DNA of 64,000 nt from Puccinellia tenuiflora (lineage: Eukaryota; Streptophyta; Magnoliopsida; Poales; Poaceae). Both the position numbers and the translations under genes were made by a program. This document shows, in pieces, positions 10,901-23,529 of the stretch. The notes below the pieces were generated by a model. The model had not been told where the DNA came from and searched no databases. It was given only the letters and a program-made list of their open reading frames with translations. How positions within the stretch are numbered: position 1 is the stretch's first letter; every line of letters begins with the position of its first letter. Where the stretch lies: assembly GCA_012064385.1 (NCBI GenBank), contig QRDG01000398.1, positions 2,477,217-2,541,216 on the forward strand, in the 5' to 3' direction.

Positions 10901-12945
10901 TCTCAACTTGTCCTTTATCCTCGCATTGTTCCCACACACATCTACGACAACTTCGTTAAACTACTTCCCGGAGGCCGTGCATGATCGTCTACATCGACCA
11001 TCTCGTCTAACCGCGTCGCGTTTTCTTCGACACCGGCGCTATTGTTCTTGTTGGTGGGACTCTCAACATGCCTTAATCTACCCGCATACTATATCTAATA
11101 TGTTAGATCATATCACCTTGTTAGCCTAAATCAAGTAATTTCGGTTATACAATTTATGCAAGCCTTTTCCATTTTTGGTTTGGTCTTTGGACAGATTTTG
11201 GTCAACCTTAGAAATTCCATATCAAATCAACCGTAACTCCGTTTTCTGTGTTTTTGTAGTCTATGGATTCGTATGAACGTGTAGAATACAGTAGTATAAG
11301 AAAAACGTGTATTTTAGTCGTGCACTAACTTGTTATTTGCAGAATGGTTATTAACTTGTTTAGGCTATAAAATGAGTTTTACAAATCCTTTTTAGTGAAT
11401 CAAATTGCTAAAATCTTGTTTAGATGTCCTCTGTCCAGTAGCAATGTTTACCAAAATTTATAAAATGTTTTTATGCAGAAACTTTAGAATTTGTGTTTTT
11501 ACCTTTATTTGAGTGTTTTGGAATTATTCCTATTAAGTAAACTATTAAAAATTGTTTTGTGGCATCATGCATATAGAACAACCAGAGAAATAAAAGTTAT
11601 TTTACATTTGAGTTGTGGTAAATTTTGCATAATCATGCATGGCATATTTTGTACTTGTCACTTGTGTGAATTTGTATGTTTACTTGGGTGTTTGTATTTT
11701 TGTTAGATTTTCGGAGAGTCACGAAGACTTTGGTGGTTGCTACCCCTGTTCCTCTTGTTGCCAAGGCAAGTGGCACACTTGCATATTTTTGTCCTATTAT
11801 TTTGATATATGCATGTTGTAGTATTACTTGAAAAATAGCATGATAGGTTTATTAGTATTGCTATGAACATGTTTAGATTAGTTTCTCCCTTTACTAGATG
11901 GTCTAGATGCTCCTATGATAACTTAGTAGAATTATAGAAATGCTATGCTAAATATTGTTTTGTTAAAAGTAAAATTTCTACTAAGTTAAAGAACCTCCTG
12001 GGTGGATTTTGGCTTTGCTTGGTGGTTTATAGTTGAGTGGCTACTCGGGGCCATGTCTATGGTGTTTTTCACCCGAGATTGGCTCACTTGTGGACGGCCA
12101 CCCAGGGACAAAGAGACCGATGTTACTCCGAGTTTTAGTTAGCTTACCGTGCAGCCATAAGTCATATGGGCTCTGGCTTGACTAAGTATGTTGCGTGGAA
12201 CCGGCCCGGCTTGACAAGCAGATGTAGGGGATGTAGGTGGAACGGGTCAAGACGGCAGTGGTCGGGGAAATGCTTCGGAACGGTCTCGGCTCCATTCTCT
12301 CCTGTCCTTTTCACTTCACGAAGGTTACGGACAATTCTGAGCTGCTGGACGAGGACGTCAACGGAGGATCTCATCATTCCAATTTCCTAAGTTAAAATAT
12401 GAAGGGTGAACCAGGGTAGTTGAGACAATGGTTGTCATACCATACTTGTCTCGTTTAGATGAAAAATTGTTTGAAAAGAGATAGGAAAAATTGGCTTTAT
12501 GCAAATCAGCCTTCAAACTCCACAAGCCAAATATGCATATAGGTTATTAGAGTTTTTCCACTACGAGTCCACAAAGTGTCACTTGCCAGTTCCATTTTAT
12601 ATGGTTCTGACCCACCTTGTTGCAACATTCTTATTGTTGCAGGTTGCTCCAACGCTTAGTGAGGTTTCGATTAAGGGTTTCGAGTCTGCAACCAACATGT
12701 TCGCCTGTGGCACATGAAGATGATGGAGGCTCATTGCTAATTTTATTTCCGCTATGCTTTGTAAAATGCTAGCCTTGAGCTATGCAAGTTGTAATCTAAT
12801 ATTTTGTTTAAGTACTGGATCAAGCATGTAATAATTGATTCACTGTTATGATATTTCATCTTAAACTGTGTGTGCAAACGAATCGATCCAGGGATTTGCA
12901 CTATACACAGGGATCTTGCCTATTTTTAAGTGAAGGTCCGCTACA
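7963..12945 (+). repeat. solo LTR, 4983 bp, TSD GGCAC
   Basis: Begins TGTAACATCCC and ends CTACA. It is flanked by a perfect GGCAC duplication (7958-7962 and 12946-12950), with no internal domain or second LTR. The start resembles Tekay/Del-type Gypsy LTRs. It is AT-rich on the left (8000-8550), carries a repeat array at 8930-9620 and a GC-richer block at about 10080-10900. The short open frames inside look fortuitous. A solo LTR arises by recombination between the two LTRs of a full element. Confidence 0.88.
8930..9620. repeat. minisatellite-like array, about 120-bp units
   Basis: About six diverged units. Each holds two or three copies of a short core close to CACCAGATTAATTAGTCTCGG and a spacer with TACGAAAAATGAGCACTCC. 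Spacer landmarks at about 9048, 9167, 9288 and 9408 give the period. It lies within the solo LTR. Confidence 0.7.
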
Positions 12946-12950
12946 GGCAC

Positions 12951-13100
12951 GGTACAGTACGCGACTACGAGCTCAACATAACTCTGACGCACCCGCTTTG
13001 GAGAAGGCCCAGAAGAGGGCTCAAGATCGGGATGATTTTTCAGGTACTTGCTCCATCCCTAAATTTTCCATTGCTTCAATTCCTAATGAGGCTGTTGTCG
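12951..13100 (+). pseudogene. LINE ORF1 fragment, part 2
   Basis: Continues part 1 in phase (YSTRLRAQHN and KAQKRAQDRD follow), and its last codons are split by the solo LTR starting at 13101. The YS-RLRAQ type segment is common in wheat LINE ORF1 proteins, from general knowledge. Confidence 0.6.
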
Positions 13101-14876
13101 TGATGTCTACTACACAATTCTATTCTTGTAGACTTGTTGGGCCTCCAAGTGCAGAGGTTTGTAGGTCAGCAGCAAATTTCCCTTAAGTGAGTAACCCAAA
13201 GTTTATCGAACACACGGGAGGTGGAGGTTGAATGTATCCTTTCTCAAGCAACCCTGCAATTAAGATACAAGAAGTCTCTTGTGTCCCCAACACACCTAAT
13301 AAACTTGTCAGATATATAGGTGCACTAGTTCGGCGAAGAGATAGTGAAATGCAAGTAATATGGATGATTATAAGTGGTAATTGCAATCTGAAATAAAAAT
13401 GGCAGAAGCAAACATGAGACAAAATGACAGTAAACGGTGTTTCAATGCTTGGAAATAAGGCCTAGGGATCATACTTTCACTAGTGGACACTCTCAACAAT
13501 AATAATATAATTGAATACATAGATATTTCCTCTTCACTATGCTACCCCGAACTATCCTTCGGTTGGATAATGAACACCAATCCATTGCGTAGGGCTATAA
13601 AAGCACACCTTAAAGTCGCATTCCACATCTAGGGAACCCCACACTATCAACTTGAGCGCCCTAAGATAGTACTAGACAAACACCATAATTTCATAGAGAC
13701 ATCCAACACAAATAATAACTCATGATAAGTATTCATGTAATCTTTAGCCTAAGAGCCACACACGGTGCGCACACTGTCAACTTCGCACCATGGGACAAAG
13801 GTGACTCCGGAGATTACATTAATAAAACCACTTGAGTAGCATAATTCATAAGATAATGAAGAGTAACATCTATGGATTCAACTAGATTACAAAGCTCATG
13901 ATCACATAAAGATCACACCATGGGAGAGAGAGATAAACTACATAGCTACCGGCATGAGCCCTCTGCCCCGAGGGAGACTACTCACACATGTTCATGGTGA
14001 TGACGAGATTGATGGAGATGTTGATGAAGAGGTGCAGCCCGGAGTGGAGATGGAGGCCCGCAGCAGCCACGGCGCGGCAGCGGCGGCGCCGTGATGGCGG
14101 CAGCCCCCCGGCGCGGGAGCGGCAGCCCGTGGCGGCGAGGAGCGGCGGCGGCCCTTGGCCCCTCTTCTTCCTTGGAGATGGTGCTGGTATGGAGGAGGTC
14201 CTCTACCCCTAGGTGGCTGCCTAGGAGGAGGAAAAATTGTGGCTTTTGGTGGCACTCCCCAAAACTAGGGTTTCCTCTCTTTATATAGGTGGAGACAATA
14301 CTTCCCGGCCCTCCGATGGATGGCTCCTTGATCCAATGGCTCTTGGGCACCTCTAGAACCTTCTTAGGGACCCCTCATATCCTTAATGAAGTCCCAAAGT
14401 CATGGTTTGGTCGAATCCTCCAAATTTGGTCAGAGTTGGAGTCAATCACGTCACCAACTTTCGGAATCCCGTAATCAGATATTTGGCCTTCAGTAAAATG
14501 GGGATTTCCGGAGCTACGGACCTCCGATTGGGCTGATCTTGGGCTTAAATGAAAGATATGGAAATTTCCCACAACGTTGCAGCAAATTTGATTTTCAGTT
14601 GATGTCGTATTCGGGTCTCAAACTGACAATCTCTGAAAAACGTTTCCAGACAGATTCAGGAAAGTCCCAATTCGACTCCAATATGGTTTCCTATTGTATT
14701 TTTGATACTTTCTACACGAAAAATAGGAAACCAAGAAGATTGTGCACTTTGGCAACTATTAGTAGGTTAGTCCAATAAATGCCATAATAGGATATAAAGT
14801 GCATGTAAAACATGTGGCAATTGATATAAAACATGCATGGAACATCAAAAATTATAGATACGTTTGAGACGTATCA
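13101..14876 (-). repeat. solo LTR, 1776 bp, TSD approximately (T/A)GTCG
   Basis: On the minus strand it begins TGATACGTCTC and ends GTAGACATCA. The flanks are TGTCG (13096-13100) and AGTCG (14877-14881), a 5-bp duplication with one mismatch. The interrupted LINE frame resumes in phase after it. It contains a GC-rich block at about 14030-14170. There is no internal domain. The sequence style is common in Triticeae LTRs, but I do not assign a family. Confidence 0.8.
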
Positions 14877-14881
14877 AGTCG

Positions 14882-15218
14882 TTGGAGCAACAAAGTTAGG
14901 GGTCTCTATAGGCGAGTCTCCGATTCAAGTTGATAGCTCGATTTCAAGAATTAAAGATGTTGATTTGCAGTGCACTTTAGCTATGTTAAAAAAACGACGC
15001 AGAAAAAAAGAAACAGGAGGCCGAACACATAGGTAGTTCGACGCTTGCAAAAGCTCTTGAATTGAGTACTGATCTTGAGGAGGAGGAGCAAATAGTCTCC
15101 GAAGGTCATAAGGACCATGACTCCCCGGTGATCACAAAGAAAAAAGGGTCTATACTAGAAGAAAGCATGAACCTTCCATTATTTGATGAAGTATTAGAAT
15201 CAAACTAAACTCTAAGAA
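14882..15218 (+). pseudogene. LINE ORF1 C-terminal fragment
   Basis: Begins in the frame of part 2 with GATKLGVSIGESP and continues with a segment on inter-helix spacing typical of LINE ORF1 tails (DVDLQCTLAML). A frameshift near 15030 moves the frame to one rich in Glu (DLEEEEQ) that ends at TAA 15206-15208, 11 nt before the ORF2 ATG. Confidence 0.68.
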
Positions 15219-16026
15219 ATGAAGGGTAGTTTTTGGAACAGTGGAGGTTTTAGGGATACGACCAAGCACTCTGTGGTTTTTGGCACAATAAAGGATAATA
15301 GACTTGATTTTATTGTTGTTATAGAGACATGAAGAGATAATTTTGTTGCGCTCTTTCTATGGAATTTAGCTGGAGGATTAGATTATGCATGGTATTGATA
15401 CCTCCTCTGGGCAGATCCAGGGGAATTTTGGCAGGTTTTAGCACACAAACCAACACAGTTAAAAATATGGTTCAAGGTAAAAGGTGTGTTAAATTTCATC
15501 TAATCTCTAAATCTATGAAAATAATAATAATTTTAATACCAGGTGGCCTTTCATTTTTTATGCTATCATTGAAAGTCTTGATCTACGAGAAATAGAGCTT
15601 AGTGGCAGATAGTTTACATGGGAAAACCGCAAACAAAACCCTACCGTTGAAAAGCTATATAGGGTCTTGGCGAGTGTCTCTTGGGAGCAAAGGTTTCTGT
15701 TGGTTTCAGTACGAGCTTTAACCAGGGAAGATTCATATGACACACCATTACTTTTGGACTAAGGTGAACAAGCTCACCTGGGGAATAAAGCACAATTTTC
15801 GTTTGAACTACCTTGGCTTCTCCAAGAAGGTTTTTTTTAGATGGTAGCCAAAGAATGGGCGGCTCTCTCTCATGGACATAATCCAATGGAAGTGTGGCAA
15901 AACAAAGTAAGACATCTTCGTTCTTTCCTAAGGGGTTGGGCGAAGAATCAAAGCAGCATATATAAAGAAGAGAAAAACAAATTTCTTGAGATTATTGATC
16001 TCTTAGACATAAAGGCTGAAAGTGCA
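15219..16026 (+). pseudogene. LINE ORF2 endonuclease-region fragment
   Basis: Starts MKGSFWNSGGF and shows features of the AP-endonuclease-like domain that nicks target DNA in LINE retrotransposition: an ET-RDN motif, PPLGRSRGIL, then SGRQFTWEN and the following SWEQRF and SVRALTR. The middle of the domain is missing (junction near 15525), which removes the catalytic Gly-Asp-Phe-Asn part. In-frame stops (for example TGA in place of Gly near 15330) and frameshifts are present. The final part (WQNKVRHLRSFLRGWAKN) lies between endonuclease and RT. RT is absent. Confidence 0.82.
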
Positions 16027-17424
16027 TGGTTGCCCCCATGTGTGGTTTTGGTAATTAATGACAATCTCTATGGACTAATGTTTGTATTGAGCTACTTGTA
16101 GGTGTGTCCATTTGCTTTGCTTGATCTCCATTTGTTGGAGTCAAGGCTAAGGGAAGAAGAGTATTTGTTGATCTAGGCTAAGTGCGAGTTGATCAACAAT
16201 CAAGTCCAAGTGAATATATGCCAAAGAGGTGCTTCTCCCATATTGGTGTATGGGGGAGCAACATGTGAGTCTTCACCAAGCGAAGCACAATCAACAAAGG
16301 TGGTTCGTCTTGAGGAGATGAAGATCGTCATCATCGACCTCAAGTGGATTATGCGCAAGGCAAAGGTATGATCTTGATAGGCTTTCTATTTTACCGGTCT
16401 CATGATGTTAGTTGAGGGACCGGGTTATAGGATAGATAACCGTAATATCAAGAGGGGCTCTCGACCGAGTATCTTGATTGTATCGTTCGTGGAGAGCTCA
16501 AAGCTTTGCATCCTTGCAATCATCTTTATTGGTTCTTGTTTGGCTCTTAGCGTGGTGTGGTCTTGGTGCTTGTCGTGCTTGTCATGACAAGACAAAGTTC
16601 ATCGAAAACGGATTTTGTATGCGTCTTCTATTGCGTTTTCGGTTTTGGAGATTTTGTCGGTTCGTCCTTATGGAAGGTTTCACTCTTCCATGTATTAGAA
16701 AAATCTCCCTTGCTTGTTTTCATATTTTCACTTTTTTTTAGGGTAAGCTCTTGTCATCCTCTTTCCAACAAAATTGGATTCACCTCGATCGGAGTTTCTT
16801 TGTGACCGGTAGGACCGGGGTTCTAGCCGGTAGTACCGGGGCTACTTCCGCTTAAGTTTTTGAGCTTCTGTCTTTTTTCGGAAGTTGGCCCAGAAGTAGG
16901 TCCGGAACTACCGGGCCAATCGGAAGTACCGGACAATTTCCCGGAAGTTCCGGCCTCGTGGGTTTTCGCAGAGAGCCATTGGTTGGCTGATTTGTGTGGG
17001 GCGGTAGTACCGCCCGTTGGGCCGGTACTACTGGCCCTGCGCGAATCTGAGCCCAACGGCCAGATTTTTTGGGCCACCTATTTAAGGGGCCTTCTTCCCC
17101 AATAGGTAGCCAAGCTTTTGCACTCTCTCTCCTCCATTGTTTGACCTCGAAAAAGCTTGGGTTTCTCTCTATCCCTCCAATGATTCTTGCCCATCTTTAG
17201 GGATTCAAGAGAGGAGATCTAGATCTACATTTCCACCAAACAATCTCTCCTCTAAGTGAGGGGAACCCTTTGGATCTAGATCTTGGGATTCATGTGTTGA
17301 GTTCTTCTTAGTTCTTCCTCTCTTCTCCCCCCACAAGCATTAGTTGCTTTTGGTGGGATTTGAGAGTGAAGGATTTGAGCACCTGTGCTCTTGCTCTTAC
17401 ATTAGTTGCATCGGTTTGATCTCT
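16027..17424. repeat. LTR-like sequence interrupting the LINE (left part)
   Basis: Homology to LINE ORF2 stops at about 16026, and a sequence beginning TGGTTGCCCCCATG follows. It has the look of a Triticeae LTR (5' part, a promoter-like stretch, and a 5' UTR-like run of CTCTCTC). Its continuation is 25636-25909, after removal of the Athila element. I see no coding region. Its right end is cut by element B at 25910, so its class cannot be settled. Confidence 0.5.
16805..17035. repeat. cluster of CCGGTAGTACCGG-type short palindromes
   Basis: At least eight variants of (C)CGGTA(G/C)TACCGG and GGAAGTACCGG lie in about 230 bp, in both orientations. They sit upstream of a region that resembles an LTR transcription start. 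Confidence 0.55.
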
Positions 17425-19215
17425 TGATGACGGGATTGATGAGAGTGTTCTTCTCCCTCAACAACGCCAACAAGTACTCTTGATACCCTGAAAGGAAGAT
17501 AATATATTAGGGATAGGTTGAGCCTACAAGTGCAGAGTATGTAGAAGTGGTAGTTTTTCTCCAAGAAGGTGACTCGAGGGTTTAATATCGAACTCTCGGG
17601 GAATCAGTAGTGTGGGTTTTATCTTCTTGTCCTTCTCTAGATTTCCTGCAAACAAAATAGATTGCTTTGTGCCCTCAACCTCACCAAGTGGTTGTCAAGC
17701 ACAAGGTGTGAGAATGATATTAAGATGATAATGAATGCAAAACAGTAAATAAAAATGCAATGGTGGTGAATAAGTATGCAAGGATGATAGTAATGATGAT
17801 GGATGGTATTTTTGGCGTTTTTATATGTGAATGCAAGAAGTACAAGTATTTTTGTATTTTCTGATTTTAAAATGGCTGAATGTAAAAGATGCTTAAAAGT
17901 GGTTGGAAAGTTGTTTCTTATGATTAAAAATGGACCGGGGTTCATGGTTTCACACATGCACTCTCTCTCTTTAATATAGTGTGGCAAATGAGTAGACATA
18001 GATTTAACATATGAGATTGCAAACAAGGTTAATGACATGTTACTAATTATATGGGCATCACGTCCTAACATAGAGACCTTTTGATTATTAGTCTCACTTA
18101 TACTACACCAAGATGTGAACTAAATCATGCACCTTAGTAATTAAGATAACATCAGAGTATAGCTTTAAGATTAATGACATGAAGTGAAAATAAACACATG
18201 ATGGATCTAGTCTTAGGTAGAGGCATGTCACTCCTCCTACCCTACAACATGGAATTTTGGTTTATCCCTAGTGAGGTAACAAAGTAAGGTAAACACCCAA
18301 TGGATCATGATATTAAGTTGTCAGCTTATCACTTCCCCACCCCCGTTACTCCAACTAATGCACACGTTCCCCCACACACGCTCTCATAAACATGCTTGAT
18401 CATAACAAGGATACAAGAACGGGGTACATAATATGCATCTACTTTCATAACTGAAATATAACATTTCAATCTCAACATATATTAACTCATATAAAGATCC
18501 ACCACAATGGTAATACAACGGTGACCGTAATCATGTTCAGCAGCTCATACGGTGCTAATTAGTGAAGCTCAAGAGAGAGAGAGAGAGAGTACATATGCTA
18601 CTGCCACAAACCCATAGTCCAGAGGTGGACTACTCCCTCTTCATCATGGAGACGGTGGAGATGTCGATGGAGAAGAAGGAGACCTCTCCGGCAGGGCTCC
18701 GTCGGAGTTTTCCCCCTCCAATCTGCAACCTCCTGGTCTCTGTTTCTTATTTCTCTTCTGTGGCGGCTCTCCTTTCGAAGAACGTCGGCGAACCCTTTAT
18801 ATAGGCGTTTTTAGGTCACGGGATGTTTCTGGGCGAAGGATCTACGCAAACGGGGCCACAAGGGCTGAATTAGGTGGGCCCACGCGGCCTGGTACTGTAG
18901 CCACGTGGGGCCCCCTATTTTGGCCCTCCGGCCTCCTTTCGCTTGCTTCTTTCGCTCCAATGTCTTCATCCTTCCAAAATAATGACCCCCATAAATTTAT
19001 AGCTCATTATGACGTCGTTAAGGTCCTGAAACAAATAAAGAAAGAAATAGGGGTTTTCTACCTACGCAGGATTAATTCCATAAAAAGGGGAAATCATTAT
19101 TAATTACCAAAAATCATTAAATAACAGTAATATACCCCTTATATGATGCAAATATGAATGGAATATAAGTATTATAGTGCAACGTTCATGTATGCATTTT
19201 AGGTGCAACCCATCA
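17425..19215 (-). repeat. 3' LTR of the Athila-type element
   Basis: 1791 bp. It aligns with 23857-25635 over its length, with small indels such as a longer GA repeat near 18570-18590 and 5 extra bases near the TGATG end. Confidence 0.9.
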
Positions 19216-21562
19216 ACATCCCCAAGCTTAACTCATGCTCGTCCTCGAGTATGAAAGTGATAAAACTAATATGAACTTTGCAATATAGTCACAACATAGA
19301 TATAAAAGATGATTTCTACTGCTACATAAAGTCAAATGATTCATTATTTCAAAGAAGTAGCAATATGTAAAAGTTTATAAAGTGATATCAAGTATTCAGT
19401 GCAAGGATGTTCAATGATAGTTCACAAGGTGTAACATAATAGATAGTAATTACTTCTGCATACTTGAGGTCCATAGAGTGTAGATGAAAATCTGAATATA
19501 AAAGGTGGACACTTTGGAAAAAGATATATAAATGAGTAGAGGTAAAACATGCATAAGTTTCATCTATCCTCCAAACTATTCTACCTGAGTTATTGATTGC
19601 AATGGTAATACTTGGTGTCAAGCTCTCATTCCCCTATCATAGCATCTTGAATGATTAAAGTTTAAATGTGAAAGCAAATATGATTAGTGGCCTTGATAAA
19701 GTAAAGGTTAGATGTCTCATGCCCCTTGAATACAAGTACCTACACCATGATTACTCAACTTGGGAAACAAAGCAAGTTTAAGTTATCTATCATTGTAAGT
19801 AATAATGGTATCATCAAGAGTCTCAACTGGGGTGCCTCTTGTCCCATGATATGGATCAAGCCCACATCAAAACAACAAGACAAACAAACATAATGAACAA
19901 CCTCAACACCCTCTTTATTTACCACTTGATATAGCTTTTTATTGTAGGGTGTATCACAGAGAGTTCAAAATAGCATGTAAGTAAATTTCCACCATGAATG
20001 ATGCATGACTTAGATTAGCGCCCAGGTTTCTCTCTAACCATTTATACAAACTCATTTAAACTTAATTCTATTTCCACATTATTTCGTCATGATAGGCATC
20101 CATAAACAAAAGTACATGATATCAACTAAACATATGATGGAACATGTTGAAAGCTTTGCATGTGACAGCACATATGGGCTAACTCCCAACCTTAAACATT
20201 TATCAAGCCACTATCTTCATAATATTAATCACAATGGCTCATCTTTATTGAATGCAATAAAAGTAAAGTGTGCATCAAGTTCGCGAGAGCTTTTTAACCA
20301 ACTTTTCCCATTACAATAAATAACATCATCATTTTCATTTAGAGGTATAGATAACACATATAACATGATAAACATACTTGGAATAGCATAAAGCTAATAG
20401 GTAGATATGGTGGACTCACTGGAAAAACTTGGGTTGAAGGTGTTGGAAACAAGTTTTTACTTGTTGGAATTTTTGGGCTAGCAAAAGGGAGAAAGATGAC
20501 CATCTAGATGCATGCATGAGTGTCCATAGAACTAACTAATTCATGTCAAACAAGGTAAAATAACATACAACATCAAAACATGAATAAAAGATAGCTCATG
20601 ATAAAGCATTTGCAAATTATTACTCATAAAGAGGCTCATTAATCATGCAACTATATGTGTCATTAAAAATCAACTTAGACATCCCTTTTCCCAATACAAT
20701 AAAAGCATGCAAGATATTTCAACCCATATTTCCAGTAGCTTTCTCATATATAAATGATAGTGTGGTGGTCTCACAAAATAAAAATCAAAGAAAAAACAAA
20801 CAAAAAGACGCTCCAAGTTTATGCGATAAAGTGCATTGATAGAAAAACAGAAGTTAGACGTGTGCAAACCAAGAGTGTGTAGGTTCAGTGGGGATGTTCA
20901 CATCCCCAAGCTTATGGTTTTAACCATCCTTGGATAACTCATGGTGCATCTCCTCCAATACCTGTGAAAAAAACTTCAAAACACAATTTCTCCCATCTCT
21001 TTTCTGTGGGGTGATATTAGTAGAGATAAACAAACAAGTCTCTTGCTGCATATAATCCATGGACTAAAATTCATATGAATGATCAGAGAGTGTATAATGT
21101 TTTATGCCTACTCATAAACTTAATTGGATCAACTCAATAGTTCAAACTATGCATAAAACAATATGGGACAGAATCCGTCCCGAAAAACAGCAGCAGCAAA
21201 ACGTATTTTTCTGTCCTACTTAAACTTGTCAAAAAATTCTGAAAACTTTCAGGCATACAGAGTATGAAAATTTGCAGTCACAGTACAAATCTCAGCTCAT
21301 TCGGATTTACACAATAAGAATGAAAAATCAAACCGTGCACAGACTCTGTGCAGGAATAAAATCTCCGACATAGAAATAGCAACTTTTTCAAACCAAAATG
21401 GGTAAACTTGGCACTTTATTAAAAATTTCAGAAACTAAACTAAGAAAACAATCTCTTGTTACAGTAAGAGGACACAAAGAAAATCCAAATAAAAACAACC
21501 GGGTTGCCTCCCGTAAAGCGCTTTCTTTATAGCCATATAGCTAGGCTTACTTACTTGTTGTT
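19216..21562 (-). other. non-coding 3' interior of the Athila-type element
   Basis: About 2.3 kb without a supported gene, occupying the place where pol would lie. The polypurine tract (minus strand TAAGCTTGGGGATG) is at 19217-19230, directly before the LTR. A second copy of the same motif is at 20901-20914. Confidence 0.7.
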
Positions 21563-22408
21563 TTACCGAAGATGAAGCTCATGAGGGAGCTTAAAAGTTG
21601 TGCCCTTCATCCTTGGGAAGTGTTCCATGCATTTCTTATGTGGAAACTGAAACTTCACATTCCCTTCCTTTGAATCAATAATAACCCCTGTGGTACGAAG
21701 AAAAGGTCTTCCAAGAATAATAGGACTAGAGGTTTTATTCTCCATATCCATGATTAGAAAATCCACAGGTACAAAAGTCATATGTAACTCTACCATAACA
21801 TCACTTACTTTTCCTAAAGAATGTTTAATGGTATTATCAACAAGTGCAAGTTCAATAGAGCATTCTTCAAGATTCTTTAATTCAAGTACTTCATATAATC
21901 CTTCAGATAAAACAGAGACACTAGATCCTAGATCAAGTATGGCATGGTGTGTCTCTTTTCCAATAGTTACTAGCACCTTGGGGATCCACACATCCCCAAT
22001 CTTAGGTGGTATCATAGCTTCTTGATTGTATCTAGCAATTTTTTCTTTCAAGACATGATTAGCAATATAGGAACCAAAACCAGATTTGTTAACATCAATA
22101 GAAGGATCACTTGCAAATTTTTGTAAGATAGATATTAATTCATGCAAGCTACTATTCTTCAGATCAATCAAAGGATCATTTACTTCACTAAGCATCTTAA
22201 CTTCTTCAACTTTTCTTTCATCATATTCAGTTTTACTAACTTCTTCTTTTGAAGCCATAAGATGAGACATAAAAGATAACAGATATTCAGGATAATTTAG
22301 CAATTCATTCAGAGTTTCCTCCAAAGTAAGAGGAACATTTTCAGCAATATTAATAGAATTCAATCCAACCACATGTGGTGCTTGTGGTTTTCCAGCAGAC
22401 ATACTCAA
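21563..22408 (-). pseudogene. Athila-type protease region
   Basis: A 281-codon open frame, the C-terminal part of the gag-protease polyprotein. The aspartic protease core is AILDLGSSVSVL (a Leu replaces Thr/Ser in the usual Asp-Thr/Ser-Gly, common in Athila) and later SPIILGRPFLRT, the second conserved strand and Gly-Arg-Pro. Upstream residues 30-120 are a helical, charged linker. The frame ends at 21563 with no RT following. Marked as pseudogene because the upstream Gag frame is broken and no pol remains, although this segment itself is open. Confidence 0.75.
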
Positions 22409-23529
22409 TAAAGTGGCTTGATTATCAGCAAGTTTTGAAAGGGCTTTGTCTAGTCCTGCAGCTTGGAGTGTAAGTTTTTAATATCAGAACTAATAGAAGC
22501 AACAGACTTATTCAACTCTTGTATCATGGTATTATGACTAGCAACTTGTTCCATAAGAATTTTATTAGCCTCAGAATTATCATTACTTGATGACACAGGT
22601 TTCCATTTATCATTAGCATTAGGATATGGAACAAAAGGACGATTGTTGGGAACATATGGAGGTTTATTATAAGAATTATAATTGTTGTTACCTTACCCAT
22701 TGTTTCCATAATTCCTAATGAAGTTGACATCAATATTTTTAGAATTATCACCAACTAGTTCTTGCAAAGGAACATTTTCAACACTTGGTTTATTAAGCAA
22801 AGCAAGAATAGTATACATCTTAGATGACAAATCATGAGTTTCTTCTATGGAGTTTTACTTTCTTAGATGAACTAGGTGCTCTATCAGTATGCCATTGACT
22901 ATAGTTTTGCAAAATGCTTTCCAATATATTCTTAGCCTCTACTATAGTTTTTCCATAAGAGCACCTCCAGCAGCAGAATCAAGTATATTTCTAGACATGT
23001 AATTCTGACCATTATAAAAAGAGTGTAGTATGGTCCATTCATTAACTCCATGTGATGGGCAAGTTCTAAGCATAAGTTTTATCCTATCCCAAGCCATAGC
23101 AACATGTTCATTTTCATTTTGCCTAAAAGATAGAATATTGTTTCTATTTTGCAAGATTTTAACAGGAGGATAGTATTTCGTAATGAAAGCTTCTTTCAGA
23201 TCATTCCAAGTTTTAATGCTATCAGTAGGTAATGAATGCAGCCACTCCTTAGCTTTTCCTCTAAGTGAGAAAGGAAATAATTTCAGTTTTAGAACATCAC
23301 TTTCAACATTCTTAAATTTTTGCATGTCACGGATTTCAACAAAATCATTAAGATGCATAGAGGCATCCTCCACAGCACTACCACCAAATTGCTCCCTAGT
23401 TATCAAGTTCAACAAACTAGGACTTACTTCATAGCTATCAGCTTGTATCTCAGGTGTGGTAATAGGTTTAGCAATAAATTGATCATTTGGAGTGTTTGTG
23501 TAGTCACACAACTTAGTCCTATCACCCAT
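22409..23529 (-). pseudogene. Athila-type gag
   Basis: Begins MGDRTKLCDY at 23529. Residues about 60-150 are the retrotransposon Gag core (KLKLFPFSLRGKAKEWL, then WNDLKEAFITKYYP). A one-base loss near 22945 shifts the frame out. The continuation, in another frame, has the Asn-rich linker (YNKPPYVPNNRPF) and an in-frame TAA near 22695, then runs into the protease segment. No zinc knuckle is seen, as is usual for Athila. Gag would form the particle that packages the RNA. Confidence 0.78.

Larger units (their letters stand above)
7528..16026 (+). mobile_element. LINE retrotransposon fragment, split by two solo LTRs
   Basis: Four pieces (7528-7962, 12951-13100, 14882-15218, 15219-16026) read as one LINE once the two solo LTRs and their target duplications are removed. 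The reading frame runs in phase across both insertion points. The order is ORF1 tail, an 11-nt gap, then the ORF2 start with an endonuclease domain, as in grass LINEs. The 5' end is cut by Tat-1, and the 3' end (the rest of the endonuclease, RT, poly-A tail) is cut at about 16026 by another LTR-like sequence. Stops and frameshifts show it is old. Confidence 0.78.

Noticed and set aside
13135..14876. Solo LTR starting at TGTTGGGCC (13135)
   Set aside because: No target duplication fits that start. Starting at 13101 gives TG...CA ends, a near-perfect 5-bp duplication and an in-phase LINE frame.
22524..22754. Hydrophobic 76-codon frame on the minus strand
   Set aside because: It is a shifted frame of the Asn-rich gag linker, not a membrane protein.
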